DNA of 6,144 nucleotides from assembly GCA_016215145.1 (NCBI GenBank), contig JACRLA010000449.1:1-6144 (forward strand). Reading direction: 5' to 3'. The first letter of the stretch is position 1. Each line of letters opens with the position of its first letter. Shown here one piece after another: positions 1 to 5,923 of the stretch. Below the pieces are notes generated by a model. The model saw nothing but the letters and a program-made list of their open reading frames with translations. It was not told where the DNA came from and did not search any database. The translations under genes were made by a program, and so were the position numbers. The stretch comes from Chloroflexota bacterium (GTDB lineage: Bacteria > Chloroflexota > Anaerolineae > Anaerolineales > VGOW01).

Positions 1-372
1 GAGAACGCGATGAATTTCTTTGAACACGATCTCGGGTTGCGCTAAATGTTCGAGCAACCATGAGGCAGTGATCACGTCGAAAGAATTATTTGCAAAAGGG
101 AGCGAGTCGGCGAAACCGCAGAGACGATTAACGGTTGGTGCGCGGTGATCGATCAGAGAAGGCAGATCGGGATCGAGCGCGGTGGCGGCAGCCACTTGAT
201 CGTGGATGATCTCAATCAATCCCCCGCGCCCGCCGCCAATGTCGAGCAAGCGCGTTTGTTTTGTAATCGCTTCGCGCACGATGCGCTCATAGTCATCGCC
301 GCTCGTTTGCCACTGCGGGTTGAGGGCGTGATAACGTTGGCGATATGCGTTTTGTTTGGAGCGGGGAAGCAT
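1..372 (-). CDS. Class I SAM-dependent methyltransferase, N-terminal part (cut by window start)
   Basis: The minus strand is open from the ATG at 372 to the window edge, giving 124 residues without a stop. The C-terminus lies outside the window. The glycine-rich SAM-binding motif I is at residues 42-50 (LLDIGGGRG). An acidic strand end follows at 66-69 (LDPD), where the ribose-binding acid normally sits, and residues 91-110 contain LPFANNSFDVITASWLLEHL, the motif pattern of the Methyltransf_11/UbiE-like group. No DPPY or NPPY motif is seen, so a DNA amino-methyltransferase is unlikely and a small-molecule, lipid or sugar substrate is more plausible; the actual substrate cannot be told. The ATG shares its A with the TGA of the preceding gene, so translation is probably coupled. 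The family is clear, the specific function is not. Confidence 0.85.
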   Translation of the reverse strand, partial: MLPRSKQNAYRQRYHALNPQWQTSGDDYERIVREAITKQTRLLDIGGGRGGLIEIIHDQVAAATALDPDLPSLIDHRAPTVNRLCGFADSLPFANNSFDVITASWLLEHLAQPEIVFKEIHRVL

Positions 373-911
373 CAGAATTTGAAAGTCCGGGCGTACACCG
401 CGATTTTCACTTTCTGCAATCGCGCCAACTTTGGCGCTTCAAAGGTGAGTTCTTTAATTTGATAGGGCGGAAAGACGCGCGCCAGATTTTTCGCTTCGTC
501 GTATTCCACGAAGCACACCCACGCTTCGGGTTGATTCAAAATGGGATCGCGGCGATACGGTCCGAGTTGAAACGTCCATGAAAGCTCAAAGCGTTTGCCC
601 GCCTCTGCTGTCTGCGTTTTGACGGCGAGCGGCACATCGTCCACGAACAGATCGGCTTCCCACGATTTTCCTTTGCCCGCATAGATTGTGTAATCGGGTC
701 CGCGCACGCGATGATTTAGTTTTTCAAAAATTGTTTTGACAGCTTCTTCGCCGACTTTGCTCACAAAATGATCGTGTTGGATTTTATGCTGATTTGCTTG
801 ATGAGTGTCTTTGTAGTTAACCGTTGCGATCACTTGCGCGGCAAAATCGCGGGCGCGAGTGAGCGAGTCTTGAGCGGTTTGAACTTCTTGTAAGGCGGTG
901 AAGTGGCGCAT
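372..911 (-). CDS. Uncharacterised protein, possible PD-(D/E)XK-like fold
   Basis: This is a 179-residue soluble protein with no signal peptide or membrane segment. Residues 50-66 (VSKVGEEAVKTIFEKL region) form a helix with Glu55-Glu56. Asp73, Glu85, Asp87 and the strand LAVKTQ (95-100, Lys98) then follow in an order that resembles a restriction-endonuclease-like core. The acid expected two residues before the lysine is Ala96, so either the site is a variant or the resemblance is misleading. Residues 108-135 are rich in aromatics (FELSWTFQ, WVCFVEY). The only in-frame ATG near the 5' end is at 911, and it has a poor ribosome site; a strong AAGGAGG lies 37 nt upstream with no in-frame start after it. 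The stop overlaps the start of the methyltransferase by one base, which suggests joint expression. The gene is real judging by length and coupling; its function is unknown. Confidence 0.7.
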   Translation of the reverse strand: MRHFTALQEVQTAQDSLTRARDFAAQVIATVNYKDTHQANQHKIQHDHFVSKVGEEAVKTIFEKLNHRVRGPDYTIYAGKGKSWEADLFVDDVPLAVKTQTAEAGKRFELSWTFQLGPYRRDPILNQPEAWVCFVEYDEAKNLARVFPPYQIKELTFEAPKLARLQKVKIAVYARTFKF

Positions 912-945
912 CTTGAGATGGCTTTGTGCTGCAAATGAACTCGTG

Positions 946-989
946 TCCCCTCCTTCCTTTCTTTCCCTCGTTTCCCTTATCCTTCCTCC
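946..989. other. Polypyrimidine/polypurine tract at the 3' end of the PilZ gene
   Basis: The plus strand is almost entirely C and T here, broken by only a few purines such as G970 and A979. The transcribed minus strand is therefore a purine-rich mRNA stretch. It covers the stop codon of the PilZ gene (977-979) and most of the 65-bp gap to the next gene. It contains a perfect AAGGAGG (complement of 949-955). It may be a decayed short-period repeat like the one after recN, but the eight-base periodicity is weak. Confidence 0.5.
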
Positions 990-1627
990 AACTCCCTCAA
1001 AATCTCCTCCCGCCTCTGCGAGATGTATTCATTCACCTGCGCCCTCACATGCGTGCCGTGCGCGAAATCGAAACCGATGCGGCTGGGGTTTAGCTCTTGC
1101 GTCGCATAGCGCACCGTTCCGGTAGTTTGGATGCGCACATTAGGTAGATAAAATTCCATCTCGATGGGGTTGTTGCGTTTAGGGCGCCAAGCGGCAATCG
1201 AACCGTCCACGCCGATACCCTCCACGCAAATATCTGCCATGTTGAAAGTGTAGTGTTGATCACCGGCGGTGATCTTCACTTCGATGGGCTCACGCGGCTC
1301 CACCCGCAGCACCATCCGTCCGCGGATGCGATGTCCGGCGTATTCAAAATTCGTCAGGCTTGCCGTTAGAACCGAAGTATCCAGCGCAATCACATCGCCG
1401 CTGACGGCATCACGCAGAGCGTTGTTCAAAATAAGTGGAGAGTTATCGTGCTTGAGGCAAGCCGCTTGTTGCTTATGAATTGTAAAGGTCACAACATTGT
1501 GATGTATCGCTTGAATGTGCGCCTTATTGACAATCGGCAGACCTTTGTAAACATTCATGAAGTCCACGTTGCCACTGCTGTTAAAAATGTCCTTGAGATC
1601 GTTGATGATTTGGTCTTGAATGTTCAT
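977..1627 (-). CDS. PilZ-domain protein, predicted c-di-GMP receptor (YcgR-like layout)
   Basis: The 216-residue protein starts at the ATG at 1627, which is preceded by GGGAG at a 6-nt spacing. A longer reading from 1717 would run through a repeat array and the recN 3' end, so it is rejected. Residues 1-100 form an N-terminal domain of the type that precedes PilZ in YcgR-like proteins. The PilZ part runs from about 101 to 216: the RxxxR motif is R108-V-E-P-R112, and the (D/N)xSxxG motif appears as D132-I-C-V-E-G137 with Cys in place of Ser. The end (YISQRREEILRELEE) is the basic/acidic helix commonly seen after PilZ barrels. Such proteins bind cyclic di-GMP and transmit it to motility, secretion or transcription partners. 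The partner is not evident here; neighbours recN and the 372-911 gene give no clue. It lies 58 bp downstream of recN and may be cotranscribed with it. Confidence 0.85.
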   Translation of the reverse strand: MNIQDQIINDLKDIFNSSGNVDFMNVYKGLPIVNKAHIQAIHHNVVTFTIHKQQAACLKHDNSPLILNNALRDAVSGDVIALDTSVLTASLTNFEYAGHRIRGRMVLRVEPREPIEVKITAGDQHYTFNMADICVEGIGVDGSIAAWRPKRNNPIEMEFYLPNVRIQTTGTVRYATQELNPSRIGFDFAHGTHVRAQVNEYISQRREEILRELEEG

Positions 1628-1633
1628 GGTGAT

Positions 1634-1638
1634 CTCCC
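1634..1638 (-). promoter_or_regulatory. Ribosome binding site of the PilZ gene
   Basis: GGGAG on the minus strand lies 6 nt before the ATG at 1627. It decides the start: the in-frame ATG further upstream at 1717 lacks such a site and would translate repeat DNA. Confidence 0.75.
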
Positions 1639-1641
1639 AAG

Positions 1642-1705
1642 AGGGGTATAGGTATTCAGGTAGACAGGTATACACGTTTCCCTGTCTACGTATTTCCCTG
1701 TTTAC
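1642..1705 (-). repeat. Phased octamer array (8 units) spanning the recN stop codon
   Basis: Read on the minus strand, 64 bp divide into eight units of 8 bp: GTAAACAG, GGAAATAC, GTAGACAG, GGAAACGT, GTATACCT, GTCTACCT, GAATACCT and ATACCCCT. Units 1 and 3 match at 7 of 8 positions, units 2 and 4 share GGAAA, and units 5-7 share the ending ACCT. The last unit is the weakest match. The array supplies the last five RecN codons (Lys577 to Thr581) and its TAG stop. It also contains a 9-bp inverted repeat, GTAGACAGG at 1660-1668 with CCTGTCTAC at 1681-1689, so the transcript can fold around the stop. There are no spacers, so this is not a CRISPR. Confidence 0.75.
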
Positions 1706-3431
1706 TTTTTTCCTCACCCACCCTCTTCAACAACTCTTCCGCACTCTGACGTGTCGCCGTGCCTTCCGTGCCGAGCATTTGCATGATCTCGCTCACGCGC
1801 GATTCAGAATCAAGCGGACTCACCTTCGTCGTGGTGCGGTCTCCGTTTATTGACTTCTCAACTTTAAAATGCTGATCACCGAACCCCGCCAATTGCGGCA
1901 GGTGGGTGATGCACAACACCTGATGCGAATTCGACAACCCCCACAACTTGCGCCCAACAATGCCGCCGACTCGCCCACCGATGCCCTGATCGATCTCGTC
2001 GAAGATCAGAGTCGGAGTCCGATCAGCCCGAGCCAACACGCCCTTCAACGCCAACATCAATCGCGCCGTCTCGCCGCCCGAAGCGATCTTCACCATCGGC
2101 TTGAAACCCTCACCCGGGTTGGGCGCGATCAAAAATTCCACGCGATCTAAACCGCTAGGGTCGAACGCGACTCGTCTGCCATCACTGACAAACGCGCCAT
2201 CATCTGATTCTTCTTGCTGCACGTCCACGTTGAAGCGTGCCCCCTCCATTTTCAAATCTTTTAATTCACCCTCGATCCCTTGCGCCAATTTTTCTCCGGC
2301 GATTCGGCGCGCGGCAGATAACGCCTCACCCATCTTGCCGATAGATCGCAGGAGCGACTCTTCCTTCTTCTTCAACTCTTCGATCCGTTCCCCGGCGTGA
2401 GTGATGCCGTCGAGCTCGCCTTGAGCTTTGATCGCAAATTGCAGCACGGCATCGGTTGTGCCGCCGTATTTGCGTTGCAGCCCTTTAATCAACTCCAACC
2501 GTTCCTCAACTTGATCCAGCCGCTTCGGGTTAAATTCAATCGCGTCACGGTATTGTTCAAGATCGCGCGCCAGATCGCGCAGTTGATCGGAGAGTGATTG
2601 CGCCAGATCGCGTTTATCGCTCACCGTCGGATCGATCTTCGCCAGATTGTTCATGGCACGCGCCGCCACGCCCAACAAATCCGCCGCCGACGATTGCTCC
2701 TCACTGCCGGCCGACACCGCGTGGATAGTTTCATCGGCGAGCGCCGCCAACTTTTCGGCGTTGGCGAGTCGTGTGCGCTCTTCCAACAGAGTCTTGTCTT
2801 CACCCGCCTTCAACTTTGCGCCGTTGATCTCGTTGACCTGAAACGTCAGAAAATCAATGCGCTGTGCCGCGTTCTTCTCACCCTTAATCAGTTCATCCAG
2901 TTCGTGGCGAATCTTGTTAAGTTCGCGTGCGGTGTTAGAAAGTTCGGCGCGTTGCGTTTCAAGAGCGGCATAACGATCCAACAAAAATAAATGCTCACGC
3001 ACGCGCAACAGCGAGAGGTGTTCCGACTGACCATGAATGTCAATAAGCTGCTGACCGACCTCTTTTAAAATCACCAAGCTCACCGTGCGCCCGTTCACGC
3101 GGCAGATGTTGCGCCCTTCACGTCTGATCTCGCGCGTGACGGTGATCGTGTTCGGGTCATCATCAGCTTGCAGTGACTCGCGCTCCAAGATCGGATCAAT
3201 CGCGCTACGCATTTCTTCATTGAGAGAGAACACGCCCTCCAAATGCGCCGCTTCGGTGTCGGCGCGCACCATGCTCGCCTCACTTCGCCCGCCGAGGATC
3301 AGGCTGACGGCGTCAATGATGATCGATTTGCCCGCGCCCGTCTCGCCGGTGAGGACGTTAAATCCACGCGCGAAGATGAGAGTCAGTTGATCAATAATCG
3401 CAAAATTTTGGATGGAGAGTTCAGTCAGCAT
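1686..3431 (-). CDS. recN: DNA repair protein RecN
   Basis: The 581-residue protein has the usual RecN length and layout. RecN is an SMC-like ATPase that acts early in double-strand break repair, holding DNA ends and supporting RecA-dependent recombination in the cytoplasm. The Walker A motif is at 29-36 (GETGAGKS) and the Q-loop region IHGQSEH at 132-138. A long charged coiled-coil segment runs from about 155 to 400. The ABC signature ASGGE is at 450-454, Walker B TLIFDEID at 474-481 and the switch histidine at His510 (ITHLPQ). The ATG at 3431 follows the TAA of the zinc-finger gene after a single base and has no strong ribosome site of its own, so translational coupling is likely. No SOS (LexA) box was recognised, though operators in this phylum are not well known to me. 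The last five residues and the stop come from the octamer array. Confidence 0.97.
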   Translation of the reverse strand: MLTELSIQNFAIIDQLTLIFARGFNVLTGETGAGKSIIIDAVSLILGGRSEASMVRADTEAAHLEGVFSLNEEMRSAIDPILERESLQADDDPNTITVTREIRREGRNICRVNGRTVSLVILKEVGQQLIDIHGQSEHLSLLRVREHLFLLDRYAALETQRAELSNTARELNKIRHELDELIKGEKNAAQRIDFLTFQVNEINGAKLKAGEDKTLLEERTRLANAEKLAALADETIHAVSAGSEEQSSAADLLGVAARAMNNLAKIDPTVSDKRDLAQSLSDQLRDLARDLEQYRDAIEFNPKRLDQVEERLELIKGLQRKYGGTTDAVLQFAIKAQGELDGITHAGERIEELKKKEESLLRSIGKMGEALSAARRIAGEKLAQGIEGELKDLKMEGARFNVDVQQEESDDGAFVSDGRRVAFDPSGLDRVEFLIAPNPGEGFKPMVKIASGGETARLMLALKGVLARADRTPTLIFDEIDQGIGGRVGGIVGRKLWGLSNSHQVLCITHLPQLAGFGDQHFKVEKSINGDRTTTKVSPLDSESRVSEIMQMLGTEGTATRQSAEELLKRVGEEKSKQGNT

Positions 3432-3432
3432 A

Positions 3433-3981
3433 TTATCCGATACGGATTCCTCTCAACCGATAGTATAGCGTGCTGGCGCATAAAGCGATATAACCCACCG
3501 TCCAACCGAGTGTGATCAACTCTCTGAAACTCCATCCGCCTTCAGGATCGAGCAGAGAGAGGAGCAAGGCGACGCCGTAGATCAGGCACAACACCGCGCC
3601 GCTCAGCACCACGCCGCCTGCGGCAGCCCACGGCAAGTATTTACCGCGCCGTTTCTTCAACACGCGGAAGATCACTTCGGCAATGATGCCGCCCGCCATC
3701 GGCGCTAGAAAAATGACGAACCAACTCAGTCGCGGCACGATCAACCCGCCCAAGAACGTTAACACTGCGGCGATGACTGCGGCGATGAGGTGGTCAGACC
3801 ACGTAGCGGTTTCAAAAATTTGTTGCTGTTGGTTCACACACTCCGGACAGCGATAGCCGATAGCGGTTCGCCGTGCACACTTAACGCAAATATATTTGCC
3901 GCACTTGTTACAGCGCAAACTCGTCTCCCGCTCCGGATGATTCGCGCAAAAAGTTTTTTCTTCGGTTATTTCAGTTGCCAT
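3433..3981 (-). CDS. Zinc-finger (B-box-like) protein with four membrane segments
   Basis: The 182-residue protein has an N-terminal cytoplasmic zinc-binding module. Its ligands are visible as C12/H15, C24/C27, C32/C35 and C45/C48, spaced like a B-box-type finger that could bind two zinc ions. A Gln-rich linker (QQQQ at 51-54) leads to four hydrophobic segments at about 64-82, 86-107, 117-143 and 153-174, with the basic stretch KKRRGK (109-114) between the second and third. No enzyme motif is seen. Proteins of this layout occur next to recN or nadK in related genomes as far as I recall, but their role is unknown to me. A role in DNA repair is suggested only by the one-base gap to recN. The ATG at 3981 has AGGA about 11 nt upstream. 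Confidence 0.85.
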   Translation of the reverse strand: MATEITEEKTFCANHPERETSLRCNKCGKYICVKCARRTAIGYRCPECVNQQQQIFETATWSDHLIAAVIAAVLTFLGGLIVPRLSWFVIFLAPMAGGIIAEVIFRVLKKRRGKYLPWAAAGGVVLSGAVLCLIYGVALLLSLLDPEGGWSFRELITLGWTVGYIALCASTLYYRLRGIRIG

Positions 3982-4019
3982 TTATTTTTCATCCTCGTCC
4001 TGTGGATCATTCGTCGGAG

Positions 4020-4048
4020 AACCCCGTTTTCTTGGAGAAAACGGGTTT
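4020..4048. repeat. Hairpin-forming inverted repeat between nadK and the zinc-finger gene
   Basis: CCCGTTTTCT (4023-4032) and AGAAAACGGG (4036-4045) form a perfect 10-bp stem with a 3-nt loop (TGG). Flanking A/T pairs extend it after one mismatch. Neither side carries a long T run, so it is at best a weak terminator or an attenuator for transcription leaving nadK. It could instead be a dispersed palindromic repeat. A smaller hairpin (CTGC/GCAG, 4049-4060) lies beside it. Confidence 0.6.
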
Positions 4049-4063
4049 CTGCTATTGCAGTTT

Positions 4064-4091
4064 GTCACGTATCACGCATCACTCATCACTT
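4064..4091 (-). repeat. Phased heptamer array (4 units) spanning the nadK stop codon
   Basis: On the minus strand 28 bp divide into AAGTGAT, GAGTGAT, GCGTGAT and ACGTGAC, sharing the core GTGA with a fixed 7-bp period. The first unit holds the last nadK codon (Lys286) and the TGA stop. Because the core contains TGA and the period is not a multiple of three, the array places TGA in all three frames. Confidence 0.65.
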
Positions 4092-4946
4092 CGCTTTATC
4101 CGCCGTCGGGTTGTTCGCCATCCGCTCTGCCAACGATTTGTAAAAATATGCCGGGGGCTGCATCCGCACAAAACGCGCGCTGTGGCGGCTCGTCTGGATT
4201 CGCACCAAGTCGCCGTCTTGTAAGAGCGTGCTTGCCTGTCCATCGGCGCTGAACACCGCTTGATGTTCGGTGCGGACGATGATCTCGATCACCATATCCG
4301 GCAGCAGCACCACCGGACGATCTGGTGAGAGGTGAGCAGCGAGTGGGACGATGATAATGTTGCGCGCGGTTGGTGGCATCACCGGTCCACCGGCAGCCAT
4401 AGCGTACGCCGTTGACCCGGTTGGCGTAGCGATGATCAAACCATCGGCGACATAGTTGGCAAGCGGATCATTATCTACCATTGTATATAAACGGATGGGG
4501 CGCACCACAGTGCCGCGCGCCACGACGACTTCGTTCAACACTTCGTATCCGCCGAGCGTCGCGCCGCCGCGACTGTAAGAAGCGTGCAGCATCAAACGTT
4601 CTTCGATCCGATACTCGCCGCGCAAAATTCTTTCGACCACATCGCGCCACTCATCCGGCTGCACGTCCACGATAAAACCGAGCCGACCCAAATTAATTCC
4701 CAACACCGGCTGACTTTTAAACGCGCCGATGCGCCCGACGCGCAGCATGGTGCCGTCGCCGCCTAACGAGATCAACATATCGGCTTCTCCGGCGCGCGCC
4801 CGTTTGGCTTCGTCGTCAACCGAGCTGTATTCGGCAGACGCGCCGTGATCGTTGATGAACGTGGCGATCTCCTGTGCCAGCCCCAACGACTCGCGCACGT
4901 TAGGATGATAAAAGATCACAAACTTCTTGGGCGAGAGATAACTCAT
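4086..4946 (-). CDS. nadK: NAD kinase
   Basis: The 286-residue cytoplasmic enzyme phosphorylates NAD with ATP (or polyphosphate in some members) to make NADP. The family hallmarks are present: GGDGT at 62-66 with Asp64 as the probable catalytic base, LGINLGRLGF at 82-91, NE at 138-139, and the conserved block DGLIIATPTGSTAYAMAAGGP at about 168-188 that binds NAD. DGQ follows at 235-237. Length is normal for bacterial NadK. The ATG at 4946 has no Shine-Dalgarno site; a TATAAT box ends 7 bp before it, so the mRNA may be leaderless. It heads the minus-strand gene run. Nearness of nadK and recN is a conserved bacterial arrangement (known from the tlyA-nadK-argR-recN cluster of Firmicutes). The stop codon lies in a heptamer repeat array. 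Confidence 0.96.
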   Translation of the reverse strand: MSYLSPKKFVIFYHPNVRESLGLAQEIATFINDHGASAEYSSVDDEAKRARAGEADMLISLGGDGTMLRVGRIGAFKSQPVLGINLGRLGFIVDVQPDEWRDVVERILRGEYRIEERLMLHASYSRGGATLGGYEVLNEVVVARGTVVRPIRLYTMVDNDPLANYVADGLIIATPTGSTAYAMAAGGPVMPPTARNIIIVPLAAHLSPDRPVVLLPDMVIEIIVRTEHQAVFSADGQASTLLQDGDLVRIQTSRHSARFVRMQPPAYFYKSLAERMANNPTADKAK

Positions 4947-4953
4947 GGCGTGA

Positions 4954-4959
4954 ATTATA
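4954..4959 (-). promoter_or_regulatory. -10 box of nadK, probable leaderless promoter
   Basis: A perfect TATAAT on the minus strand ends 7 bp upstream of the nadK ATG, which puts the expected transcription start at or one base before the ATG. No convincing -35 box lies 16-18 bp upstream. No Shine-Dalgarno site exists between box and start, in keeping with leaderless initiation. Confidence 0.55.
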
Positions 4960-4961
4960 AC

Positions 4962-4989
4962 TTGACTTATTTCCTTTCGCGCTTAAACT
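4962..4989 (+). promoter_or_regulatory. Promoter of the C39-like peptidase gene
   Basis: TTGACT (4962-4967, 5 of 6 matches to -35) is followed after 16 bp by TAAACT (4984-4989, 4 of 6 matches to -10). Expected transcription start is near 4996, only a few bases before the ATG at 5000, and no Shine-Dalgarno site is visible. It overlaps the upstream region of the divergent nadK promoter, so the two may influence each other. Confidence 0.5.
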
Positions 4990-4999
4990 TACCGCCTTC

Positions 5000-5923
5000 A
5001 TGGTTTCCAAAGAATTCTTCAGCAAGATCACCACGGTGCAATGGCTCGTCTTGGGAATACTTATATTCGCCAACGCCGCACTAGTGATCCTGTTGGCGAT
5101 CATTGCGCTCTCTCAATTTCGATTTGATTCGATCTTGCTTCAGCGTTTGCCTCAGGCTGAAAAAGTGATCGTGCAAGTGATCACGGCAACGCCGACTCGC
5201 ACCCCCGCGCTCGCCGCCACGCGCAAACAGACTCTGATCCCAACTTCGACTCGCACGCCTGCGCCCACTCTCACGGTGACGCCGACTCTTGTCTTTGAAC
5301 CGTTGAACACGCCCATACCGTTAACGCCGTCGCGCACACCCACCTCGGCCGCAACACCCACACTTCCGCCTCAAGCGCGTCTGTGGAATGTCGTCGGCTT
5401 TCCGCAAGCATTGCCATTAAGTTGCGAAGCACACATCGCCGTTGTCTTGGCGAGTCATTTTGGTGTGACGATCAACGAGATCGAATTTTTTAAACGTCTG
5501 CCCATCTCCGATAATCCCGAAGCCGGATTCGTCGGCGATGTATTTGGCGCGTGGGGGCAAATACCCCCCGATGCTTACGGCGTTCACGCCGAACCTGTCG
5601 CGGCACTCATGCGCCAATACAACGTGCCAGCCACCGCCTGGAAAGGACTCACGTTAGATGATCTGCGTTCCGAGATCGCTGCCGGACGCCCGGTAGGAAT
5701 TTGGGTCACCGGACATACCGCGCCCGGCGAACCGCTTGAATACATCACGCCCGCCGGAGATAAAGTGATCGTTGCTCGTTATGAACACACGGTAGTCGTC
5801 ATCGGCTACACTCACGATAGTTTTTTGATTCTCGACGGCGACGATACATACTATCGCAGCATCGAACAATTCACAAAATCGTGGAACGCATTGGGCAACA
5901 TGGCAATACTGCGCGGGCGGTAA
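5000..5923 (+). CDS. Membrane-anchored C39-like cysteine peptidase domain protein
   Basis: The 307-residue protein has a short N-terminus, one hydrophobic segment at about 13-38 acting as an uncleaved signal anchor, a Thr/Pro-rich stalk at about 62-124 (repeated TPT, RTP and TPS units), and a C-terminal papain-like domain from about 128. The likely nucleophile is Cys142 in PLSCEAHIAVVL, the histidine is His263 in YEHTVVVIGY, and the acid is Asp279 in FLILDGDD; this order fits the peptidase C39-like (C39_2) family. The domain should lie outside the membrane. There is no ABC transporter next to it and no double-glycine leader peptide, so a bacteriocin-processing role is not supported; substrate unknown. 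Its TAA stop falls within a palindromic repeat element. The 5' end lacks a Shine-Dalgarno site. Confidence 0.88.
   Translation: MVSKEFFSKITTVQWLVLGILIFANAALVILLAIIALSQFRFDSILLQRLPQAEKVIVQVITATPTRTPALAATRKQTLIPTSTRTPAPTLTVTPTLVFEPLNTPIPLTPSRTPTSAATPTLPPQARLWNVVGFPQALPLSCEAHIAVVLASHFGVTINEIEFFKRLPISDNPEAGFVGDVFGAWGQIPPDAYGVHAEPVAALMRQYNVPATAWKGLTLDDLRSEIAAGRPVGIWVTGHTAPGEPLEYITPAGDKVIVARYEHTVVVIGYTHDSFLILDGDDTYYRSIEQFTKSWNALGNMAILRGR

Noticed and set aside
1..911. Restriction-modification pair
   Set aside because: The methyltransferase lacks DPPY/NPPY or cytosine-methyltransferase motifs and looks like a small-molecule enzyme; the nuclease likeness is weak and misses an acid.
1642..1705. CRISPR array
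   Set aside because: Units are only 8 bp, contiguous and without spacers, and no cas gene is present.
1628..1717. Longer N-terminus of the PilZ protein starting at the ATG at 1717
   Set aside because: The extra 30 residues are translated from the octamer array and the recN 3' end; a good GGGAG site sits 6 nt before the ATG at 1627.
2598..2990. Plus-strand frame of 130 residues inside recN
   Set aside because: It is antisense to the coiled-coil part of RecN, has no motif, and RecN is intact in the other strand.
4020..4048. Classical Rho-independent terminator after nadK
   Set aside because: The stem is good but no T run follows on the nadK-transcribed strand, so it is listed as an inverted repeat only.
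5152..5361. Minus-strand frame of 69 residues rich in Val and Gly
   Set aside because: It is the antisense reading of the Thr/Pro stalk of the peptidase, whose biased codons create a repetitive mirror frame.
5000..5923. Bacteriocin-processing (C39 ABC) system
   Set aside because: No ABC transporter domains, no small precursor gene with a double-glycine leader, and the protein is a single-pass anchored enzyme on a stalk.
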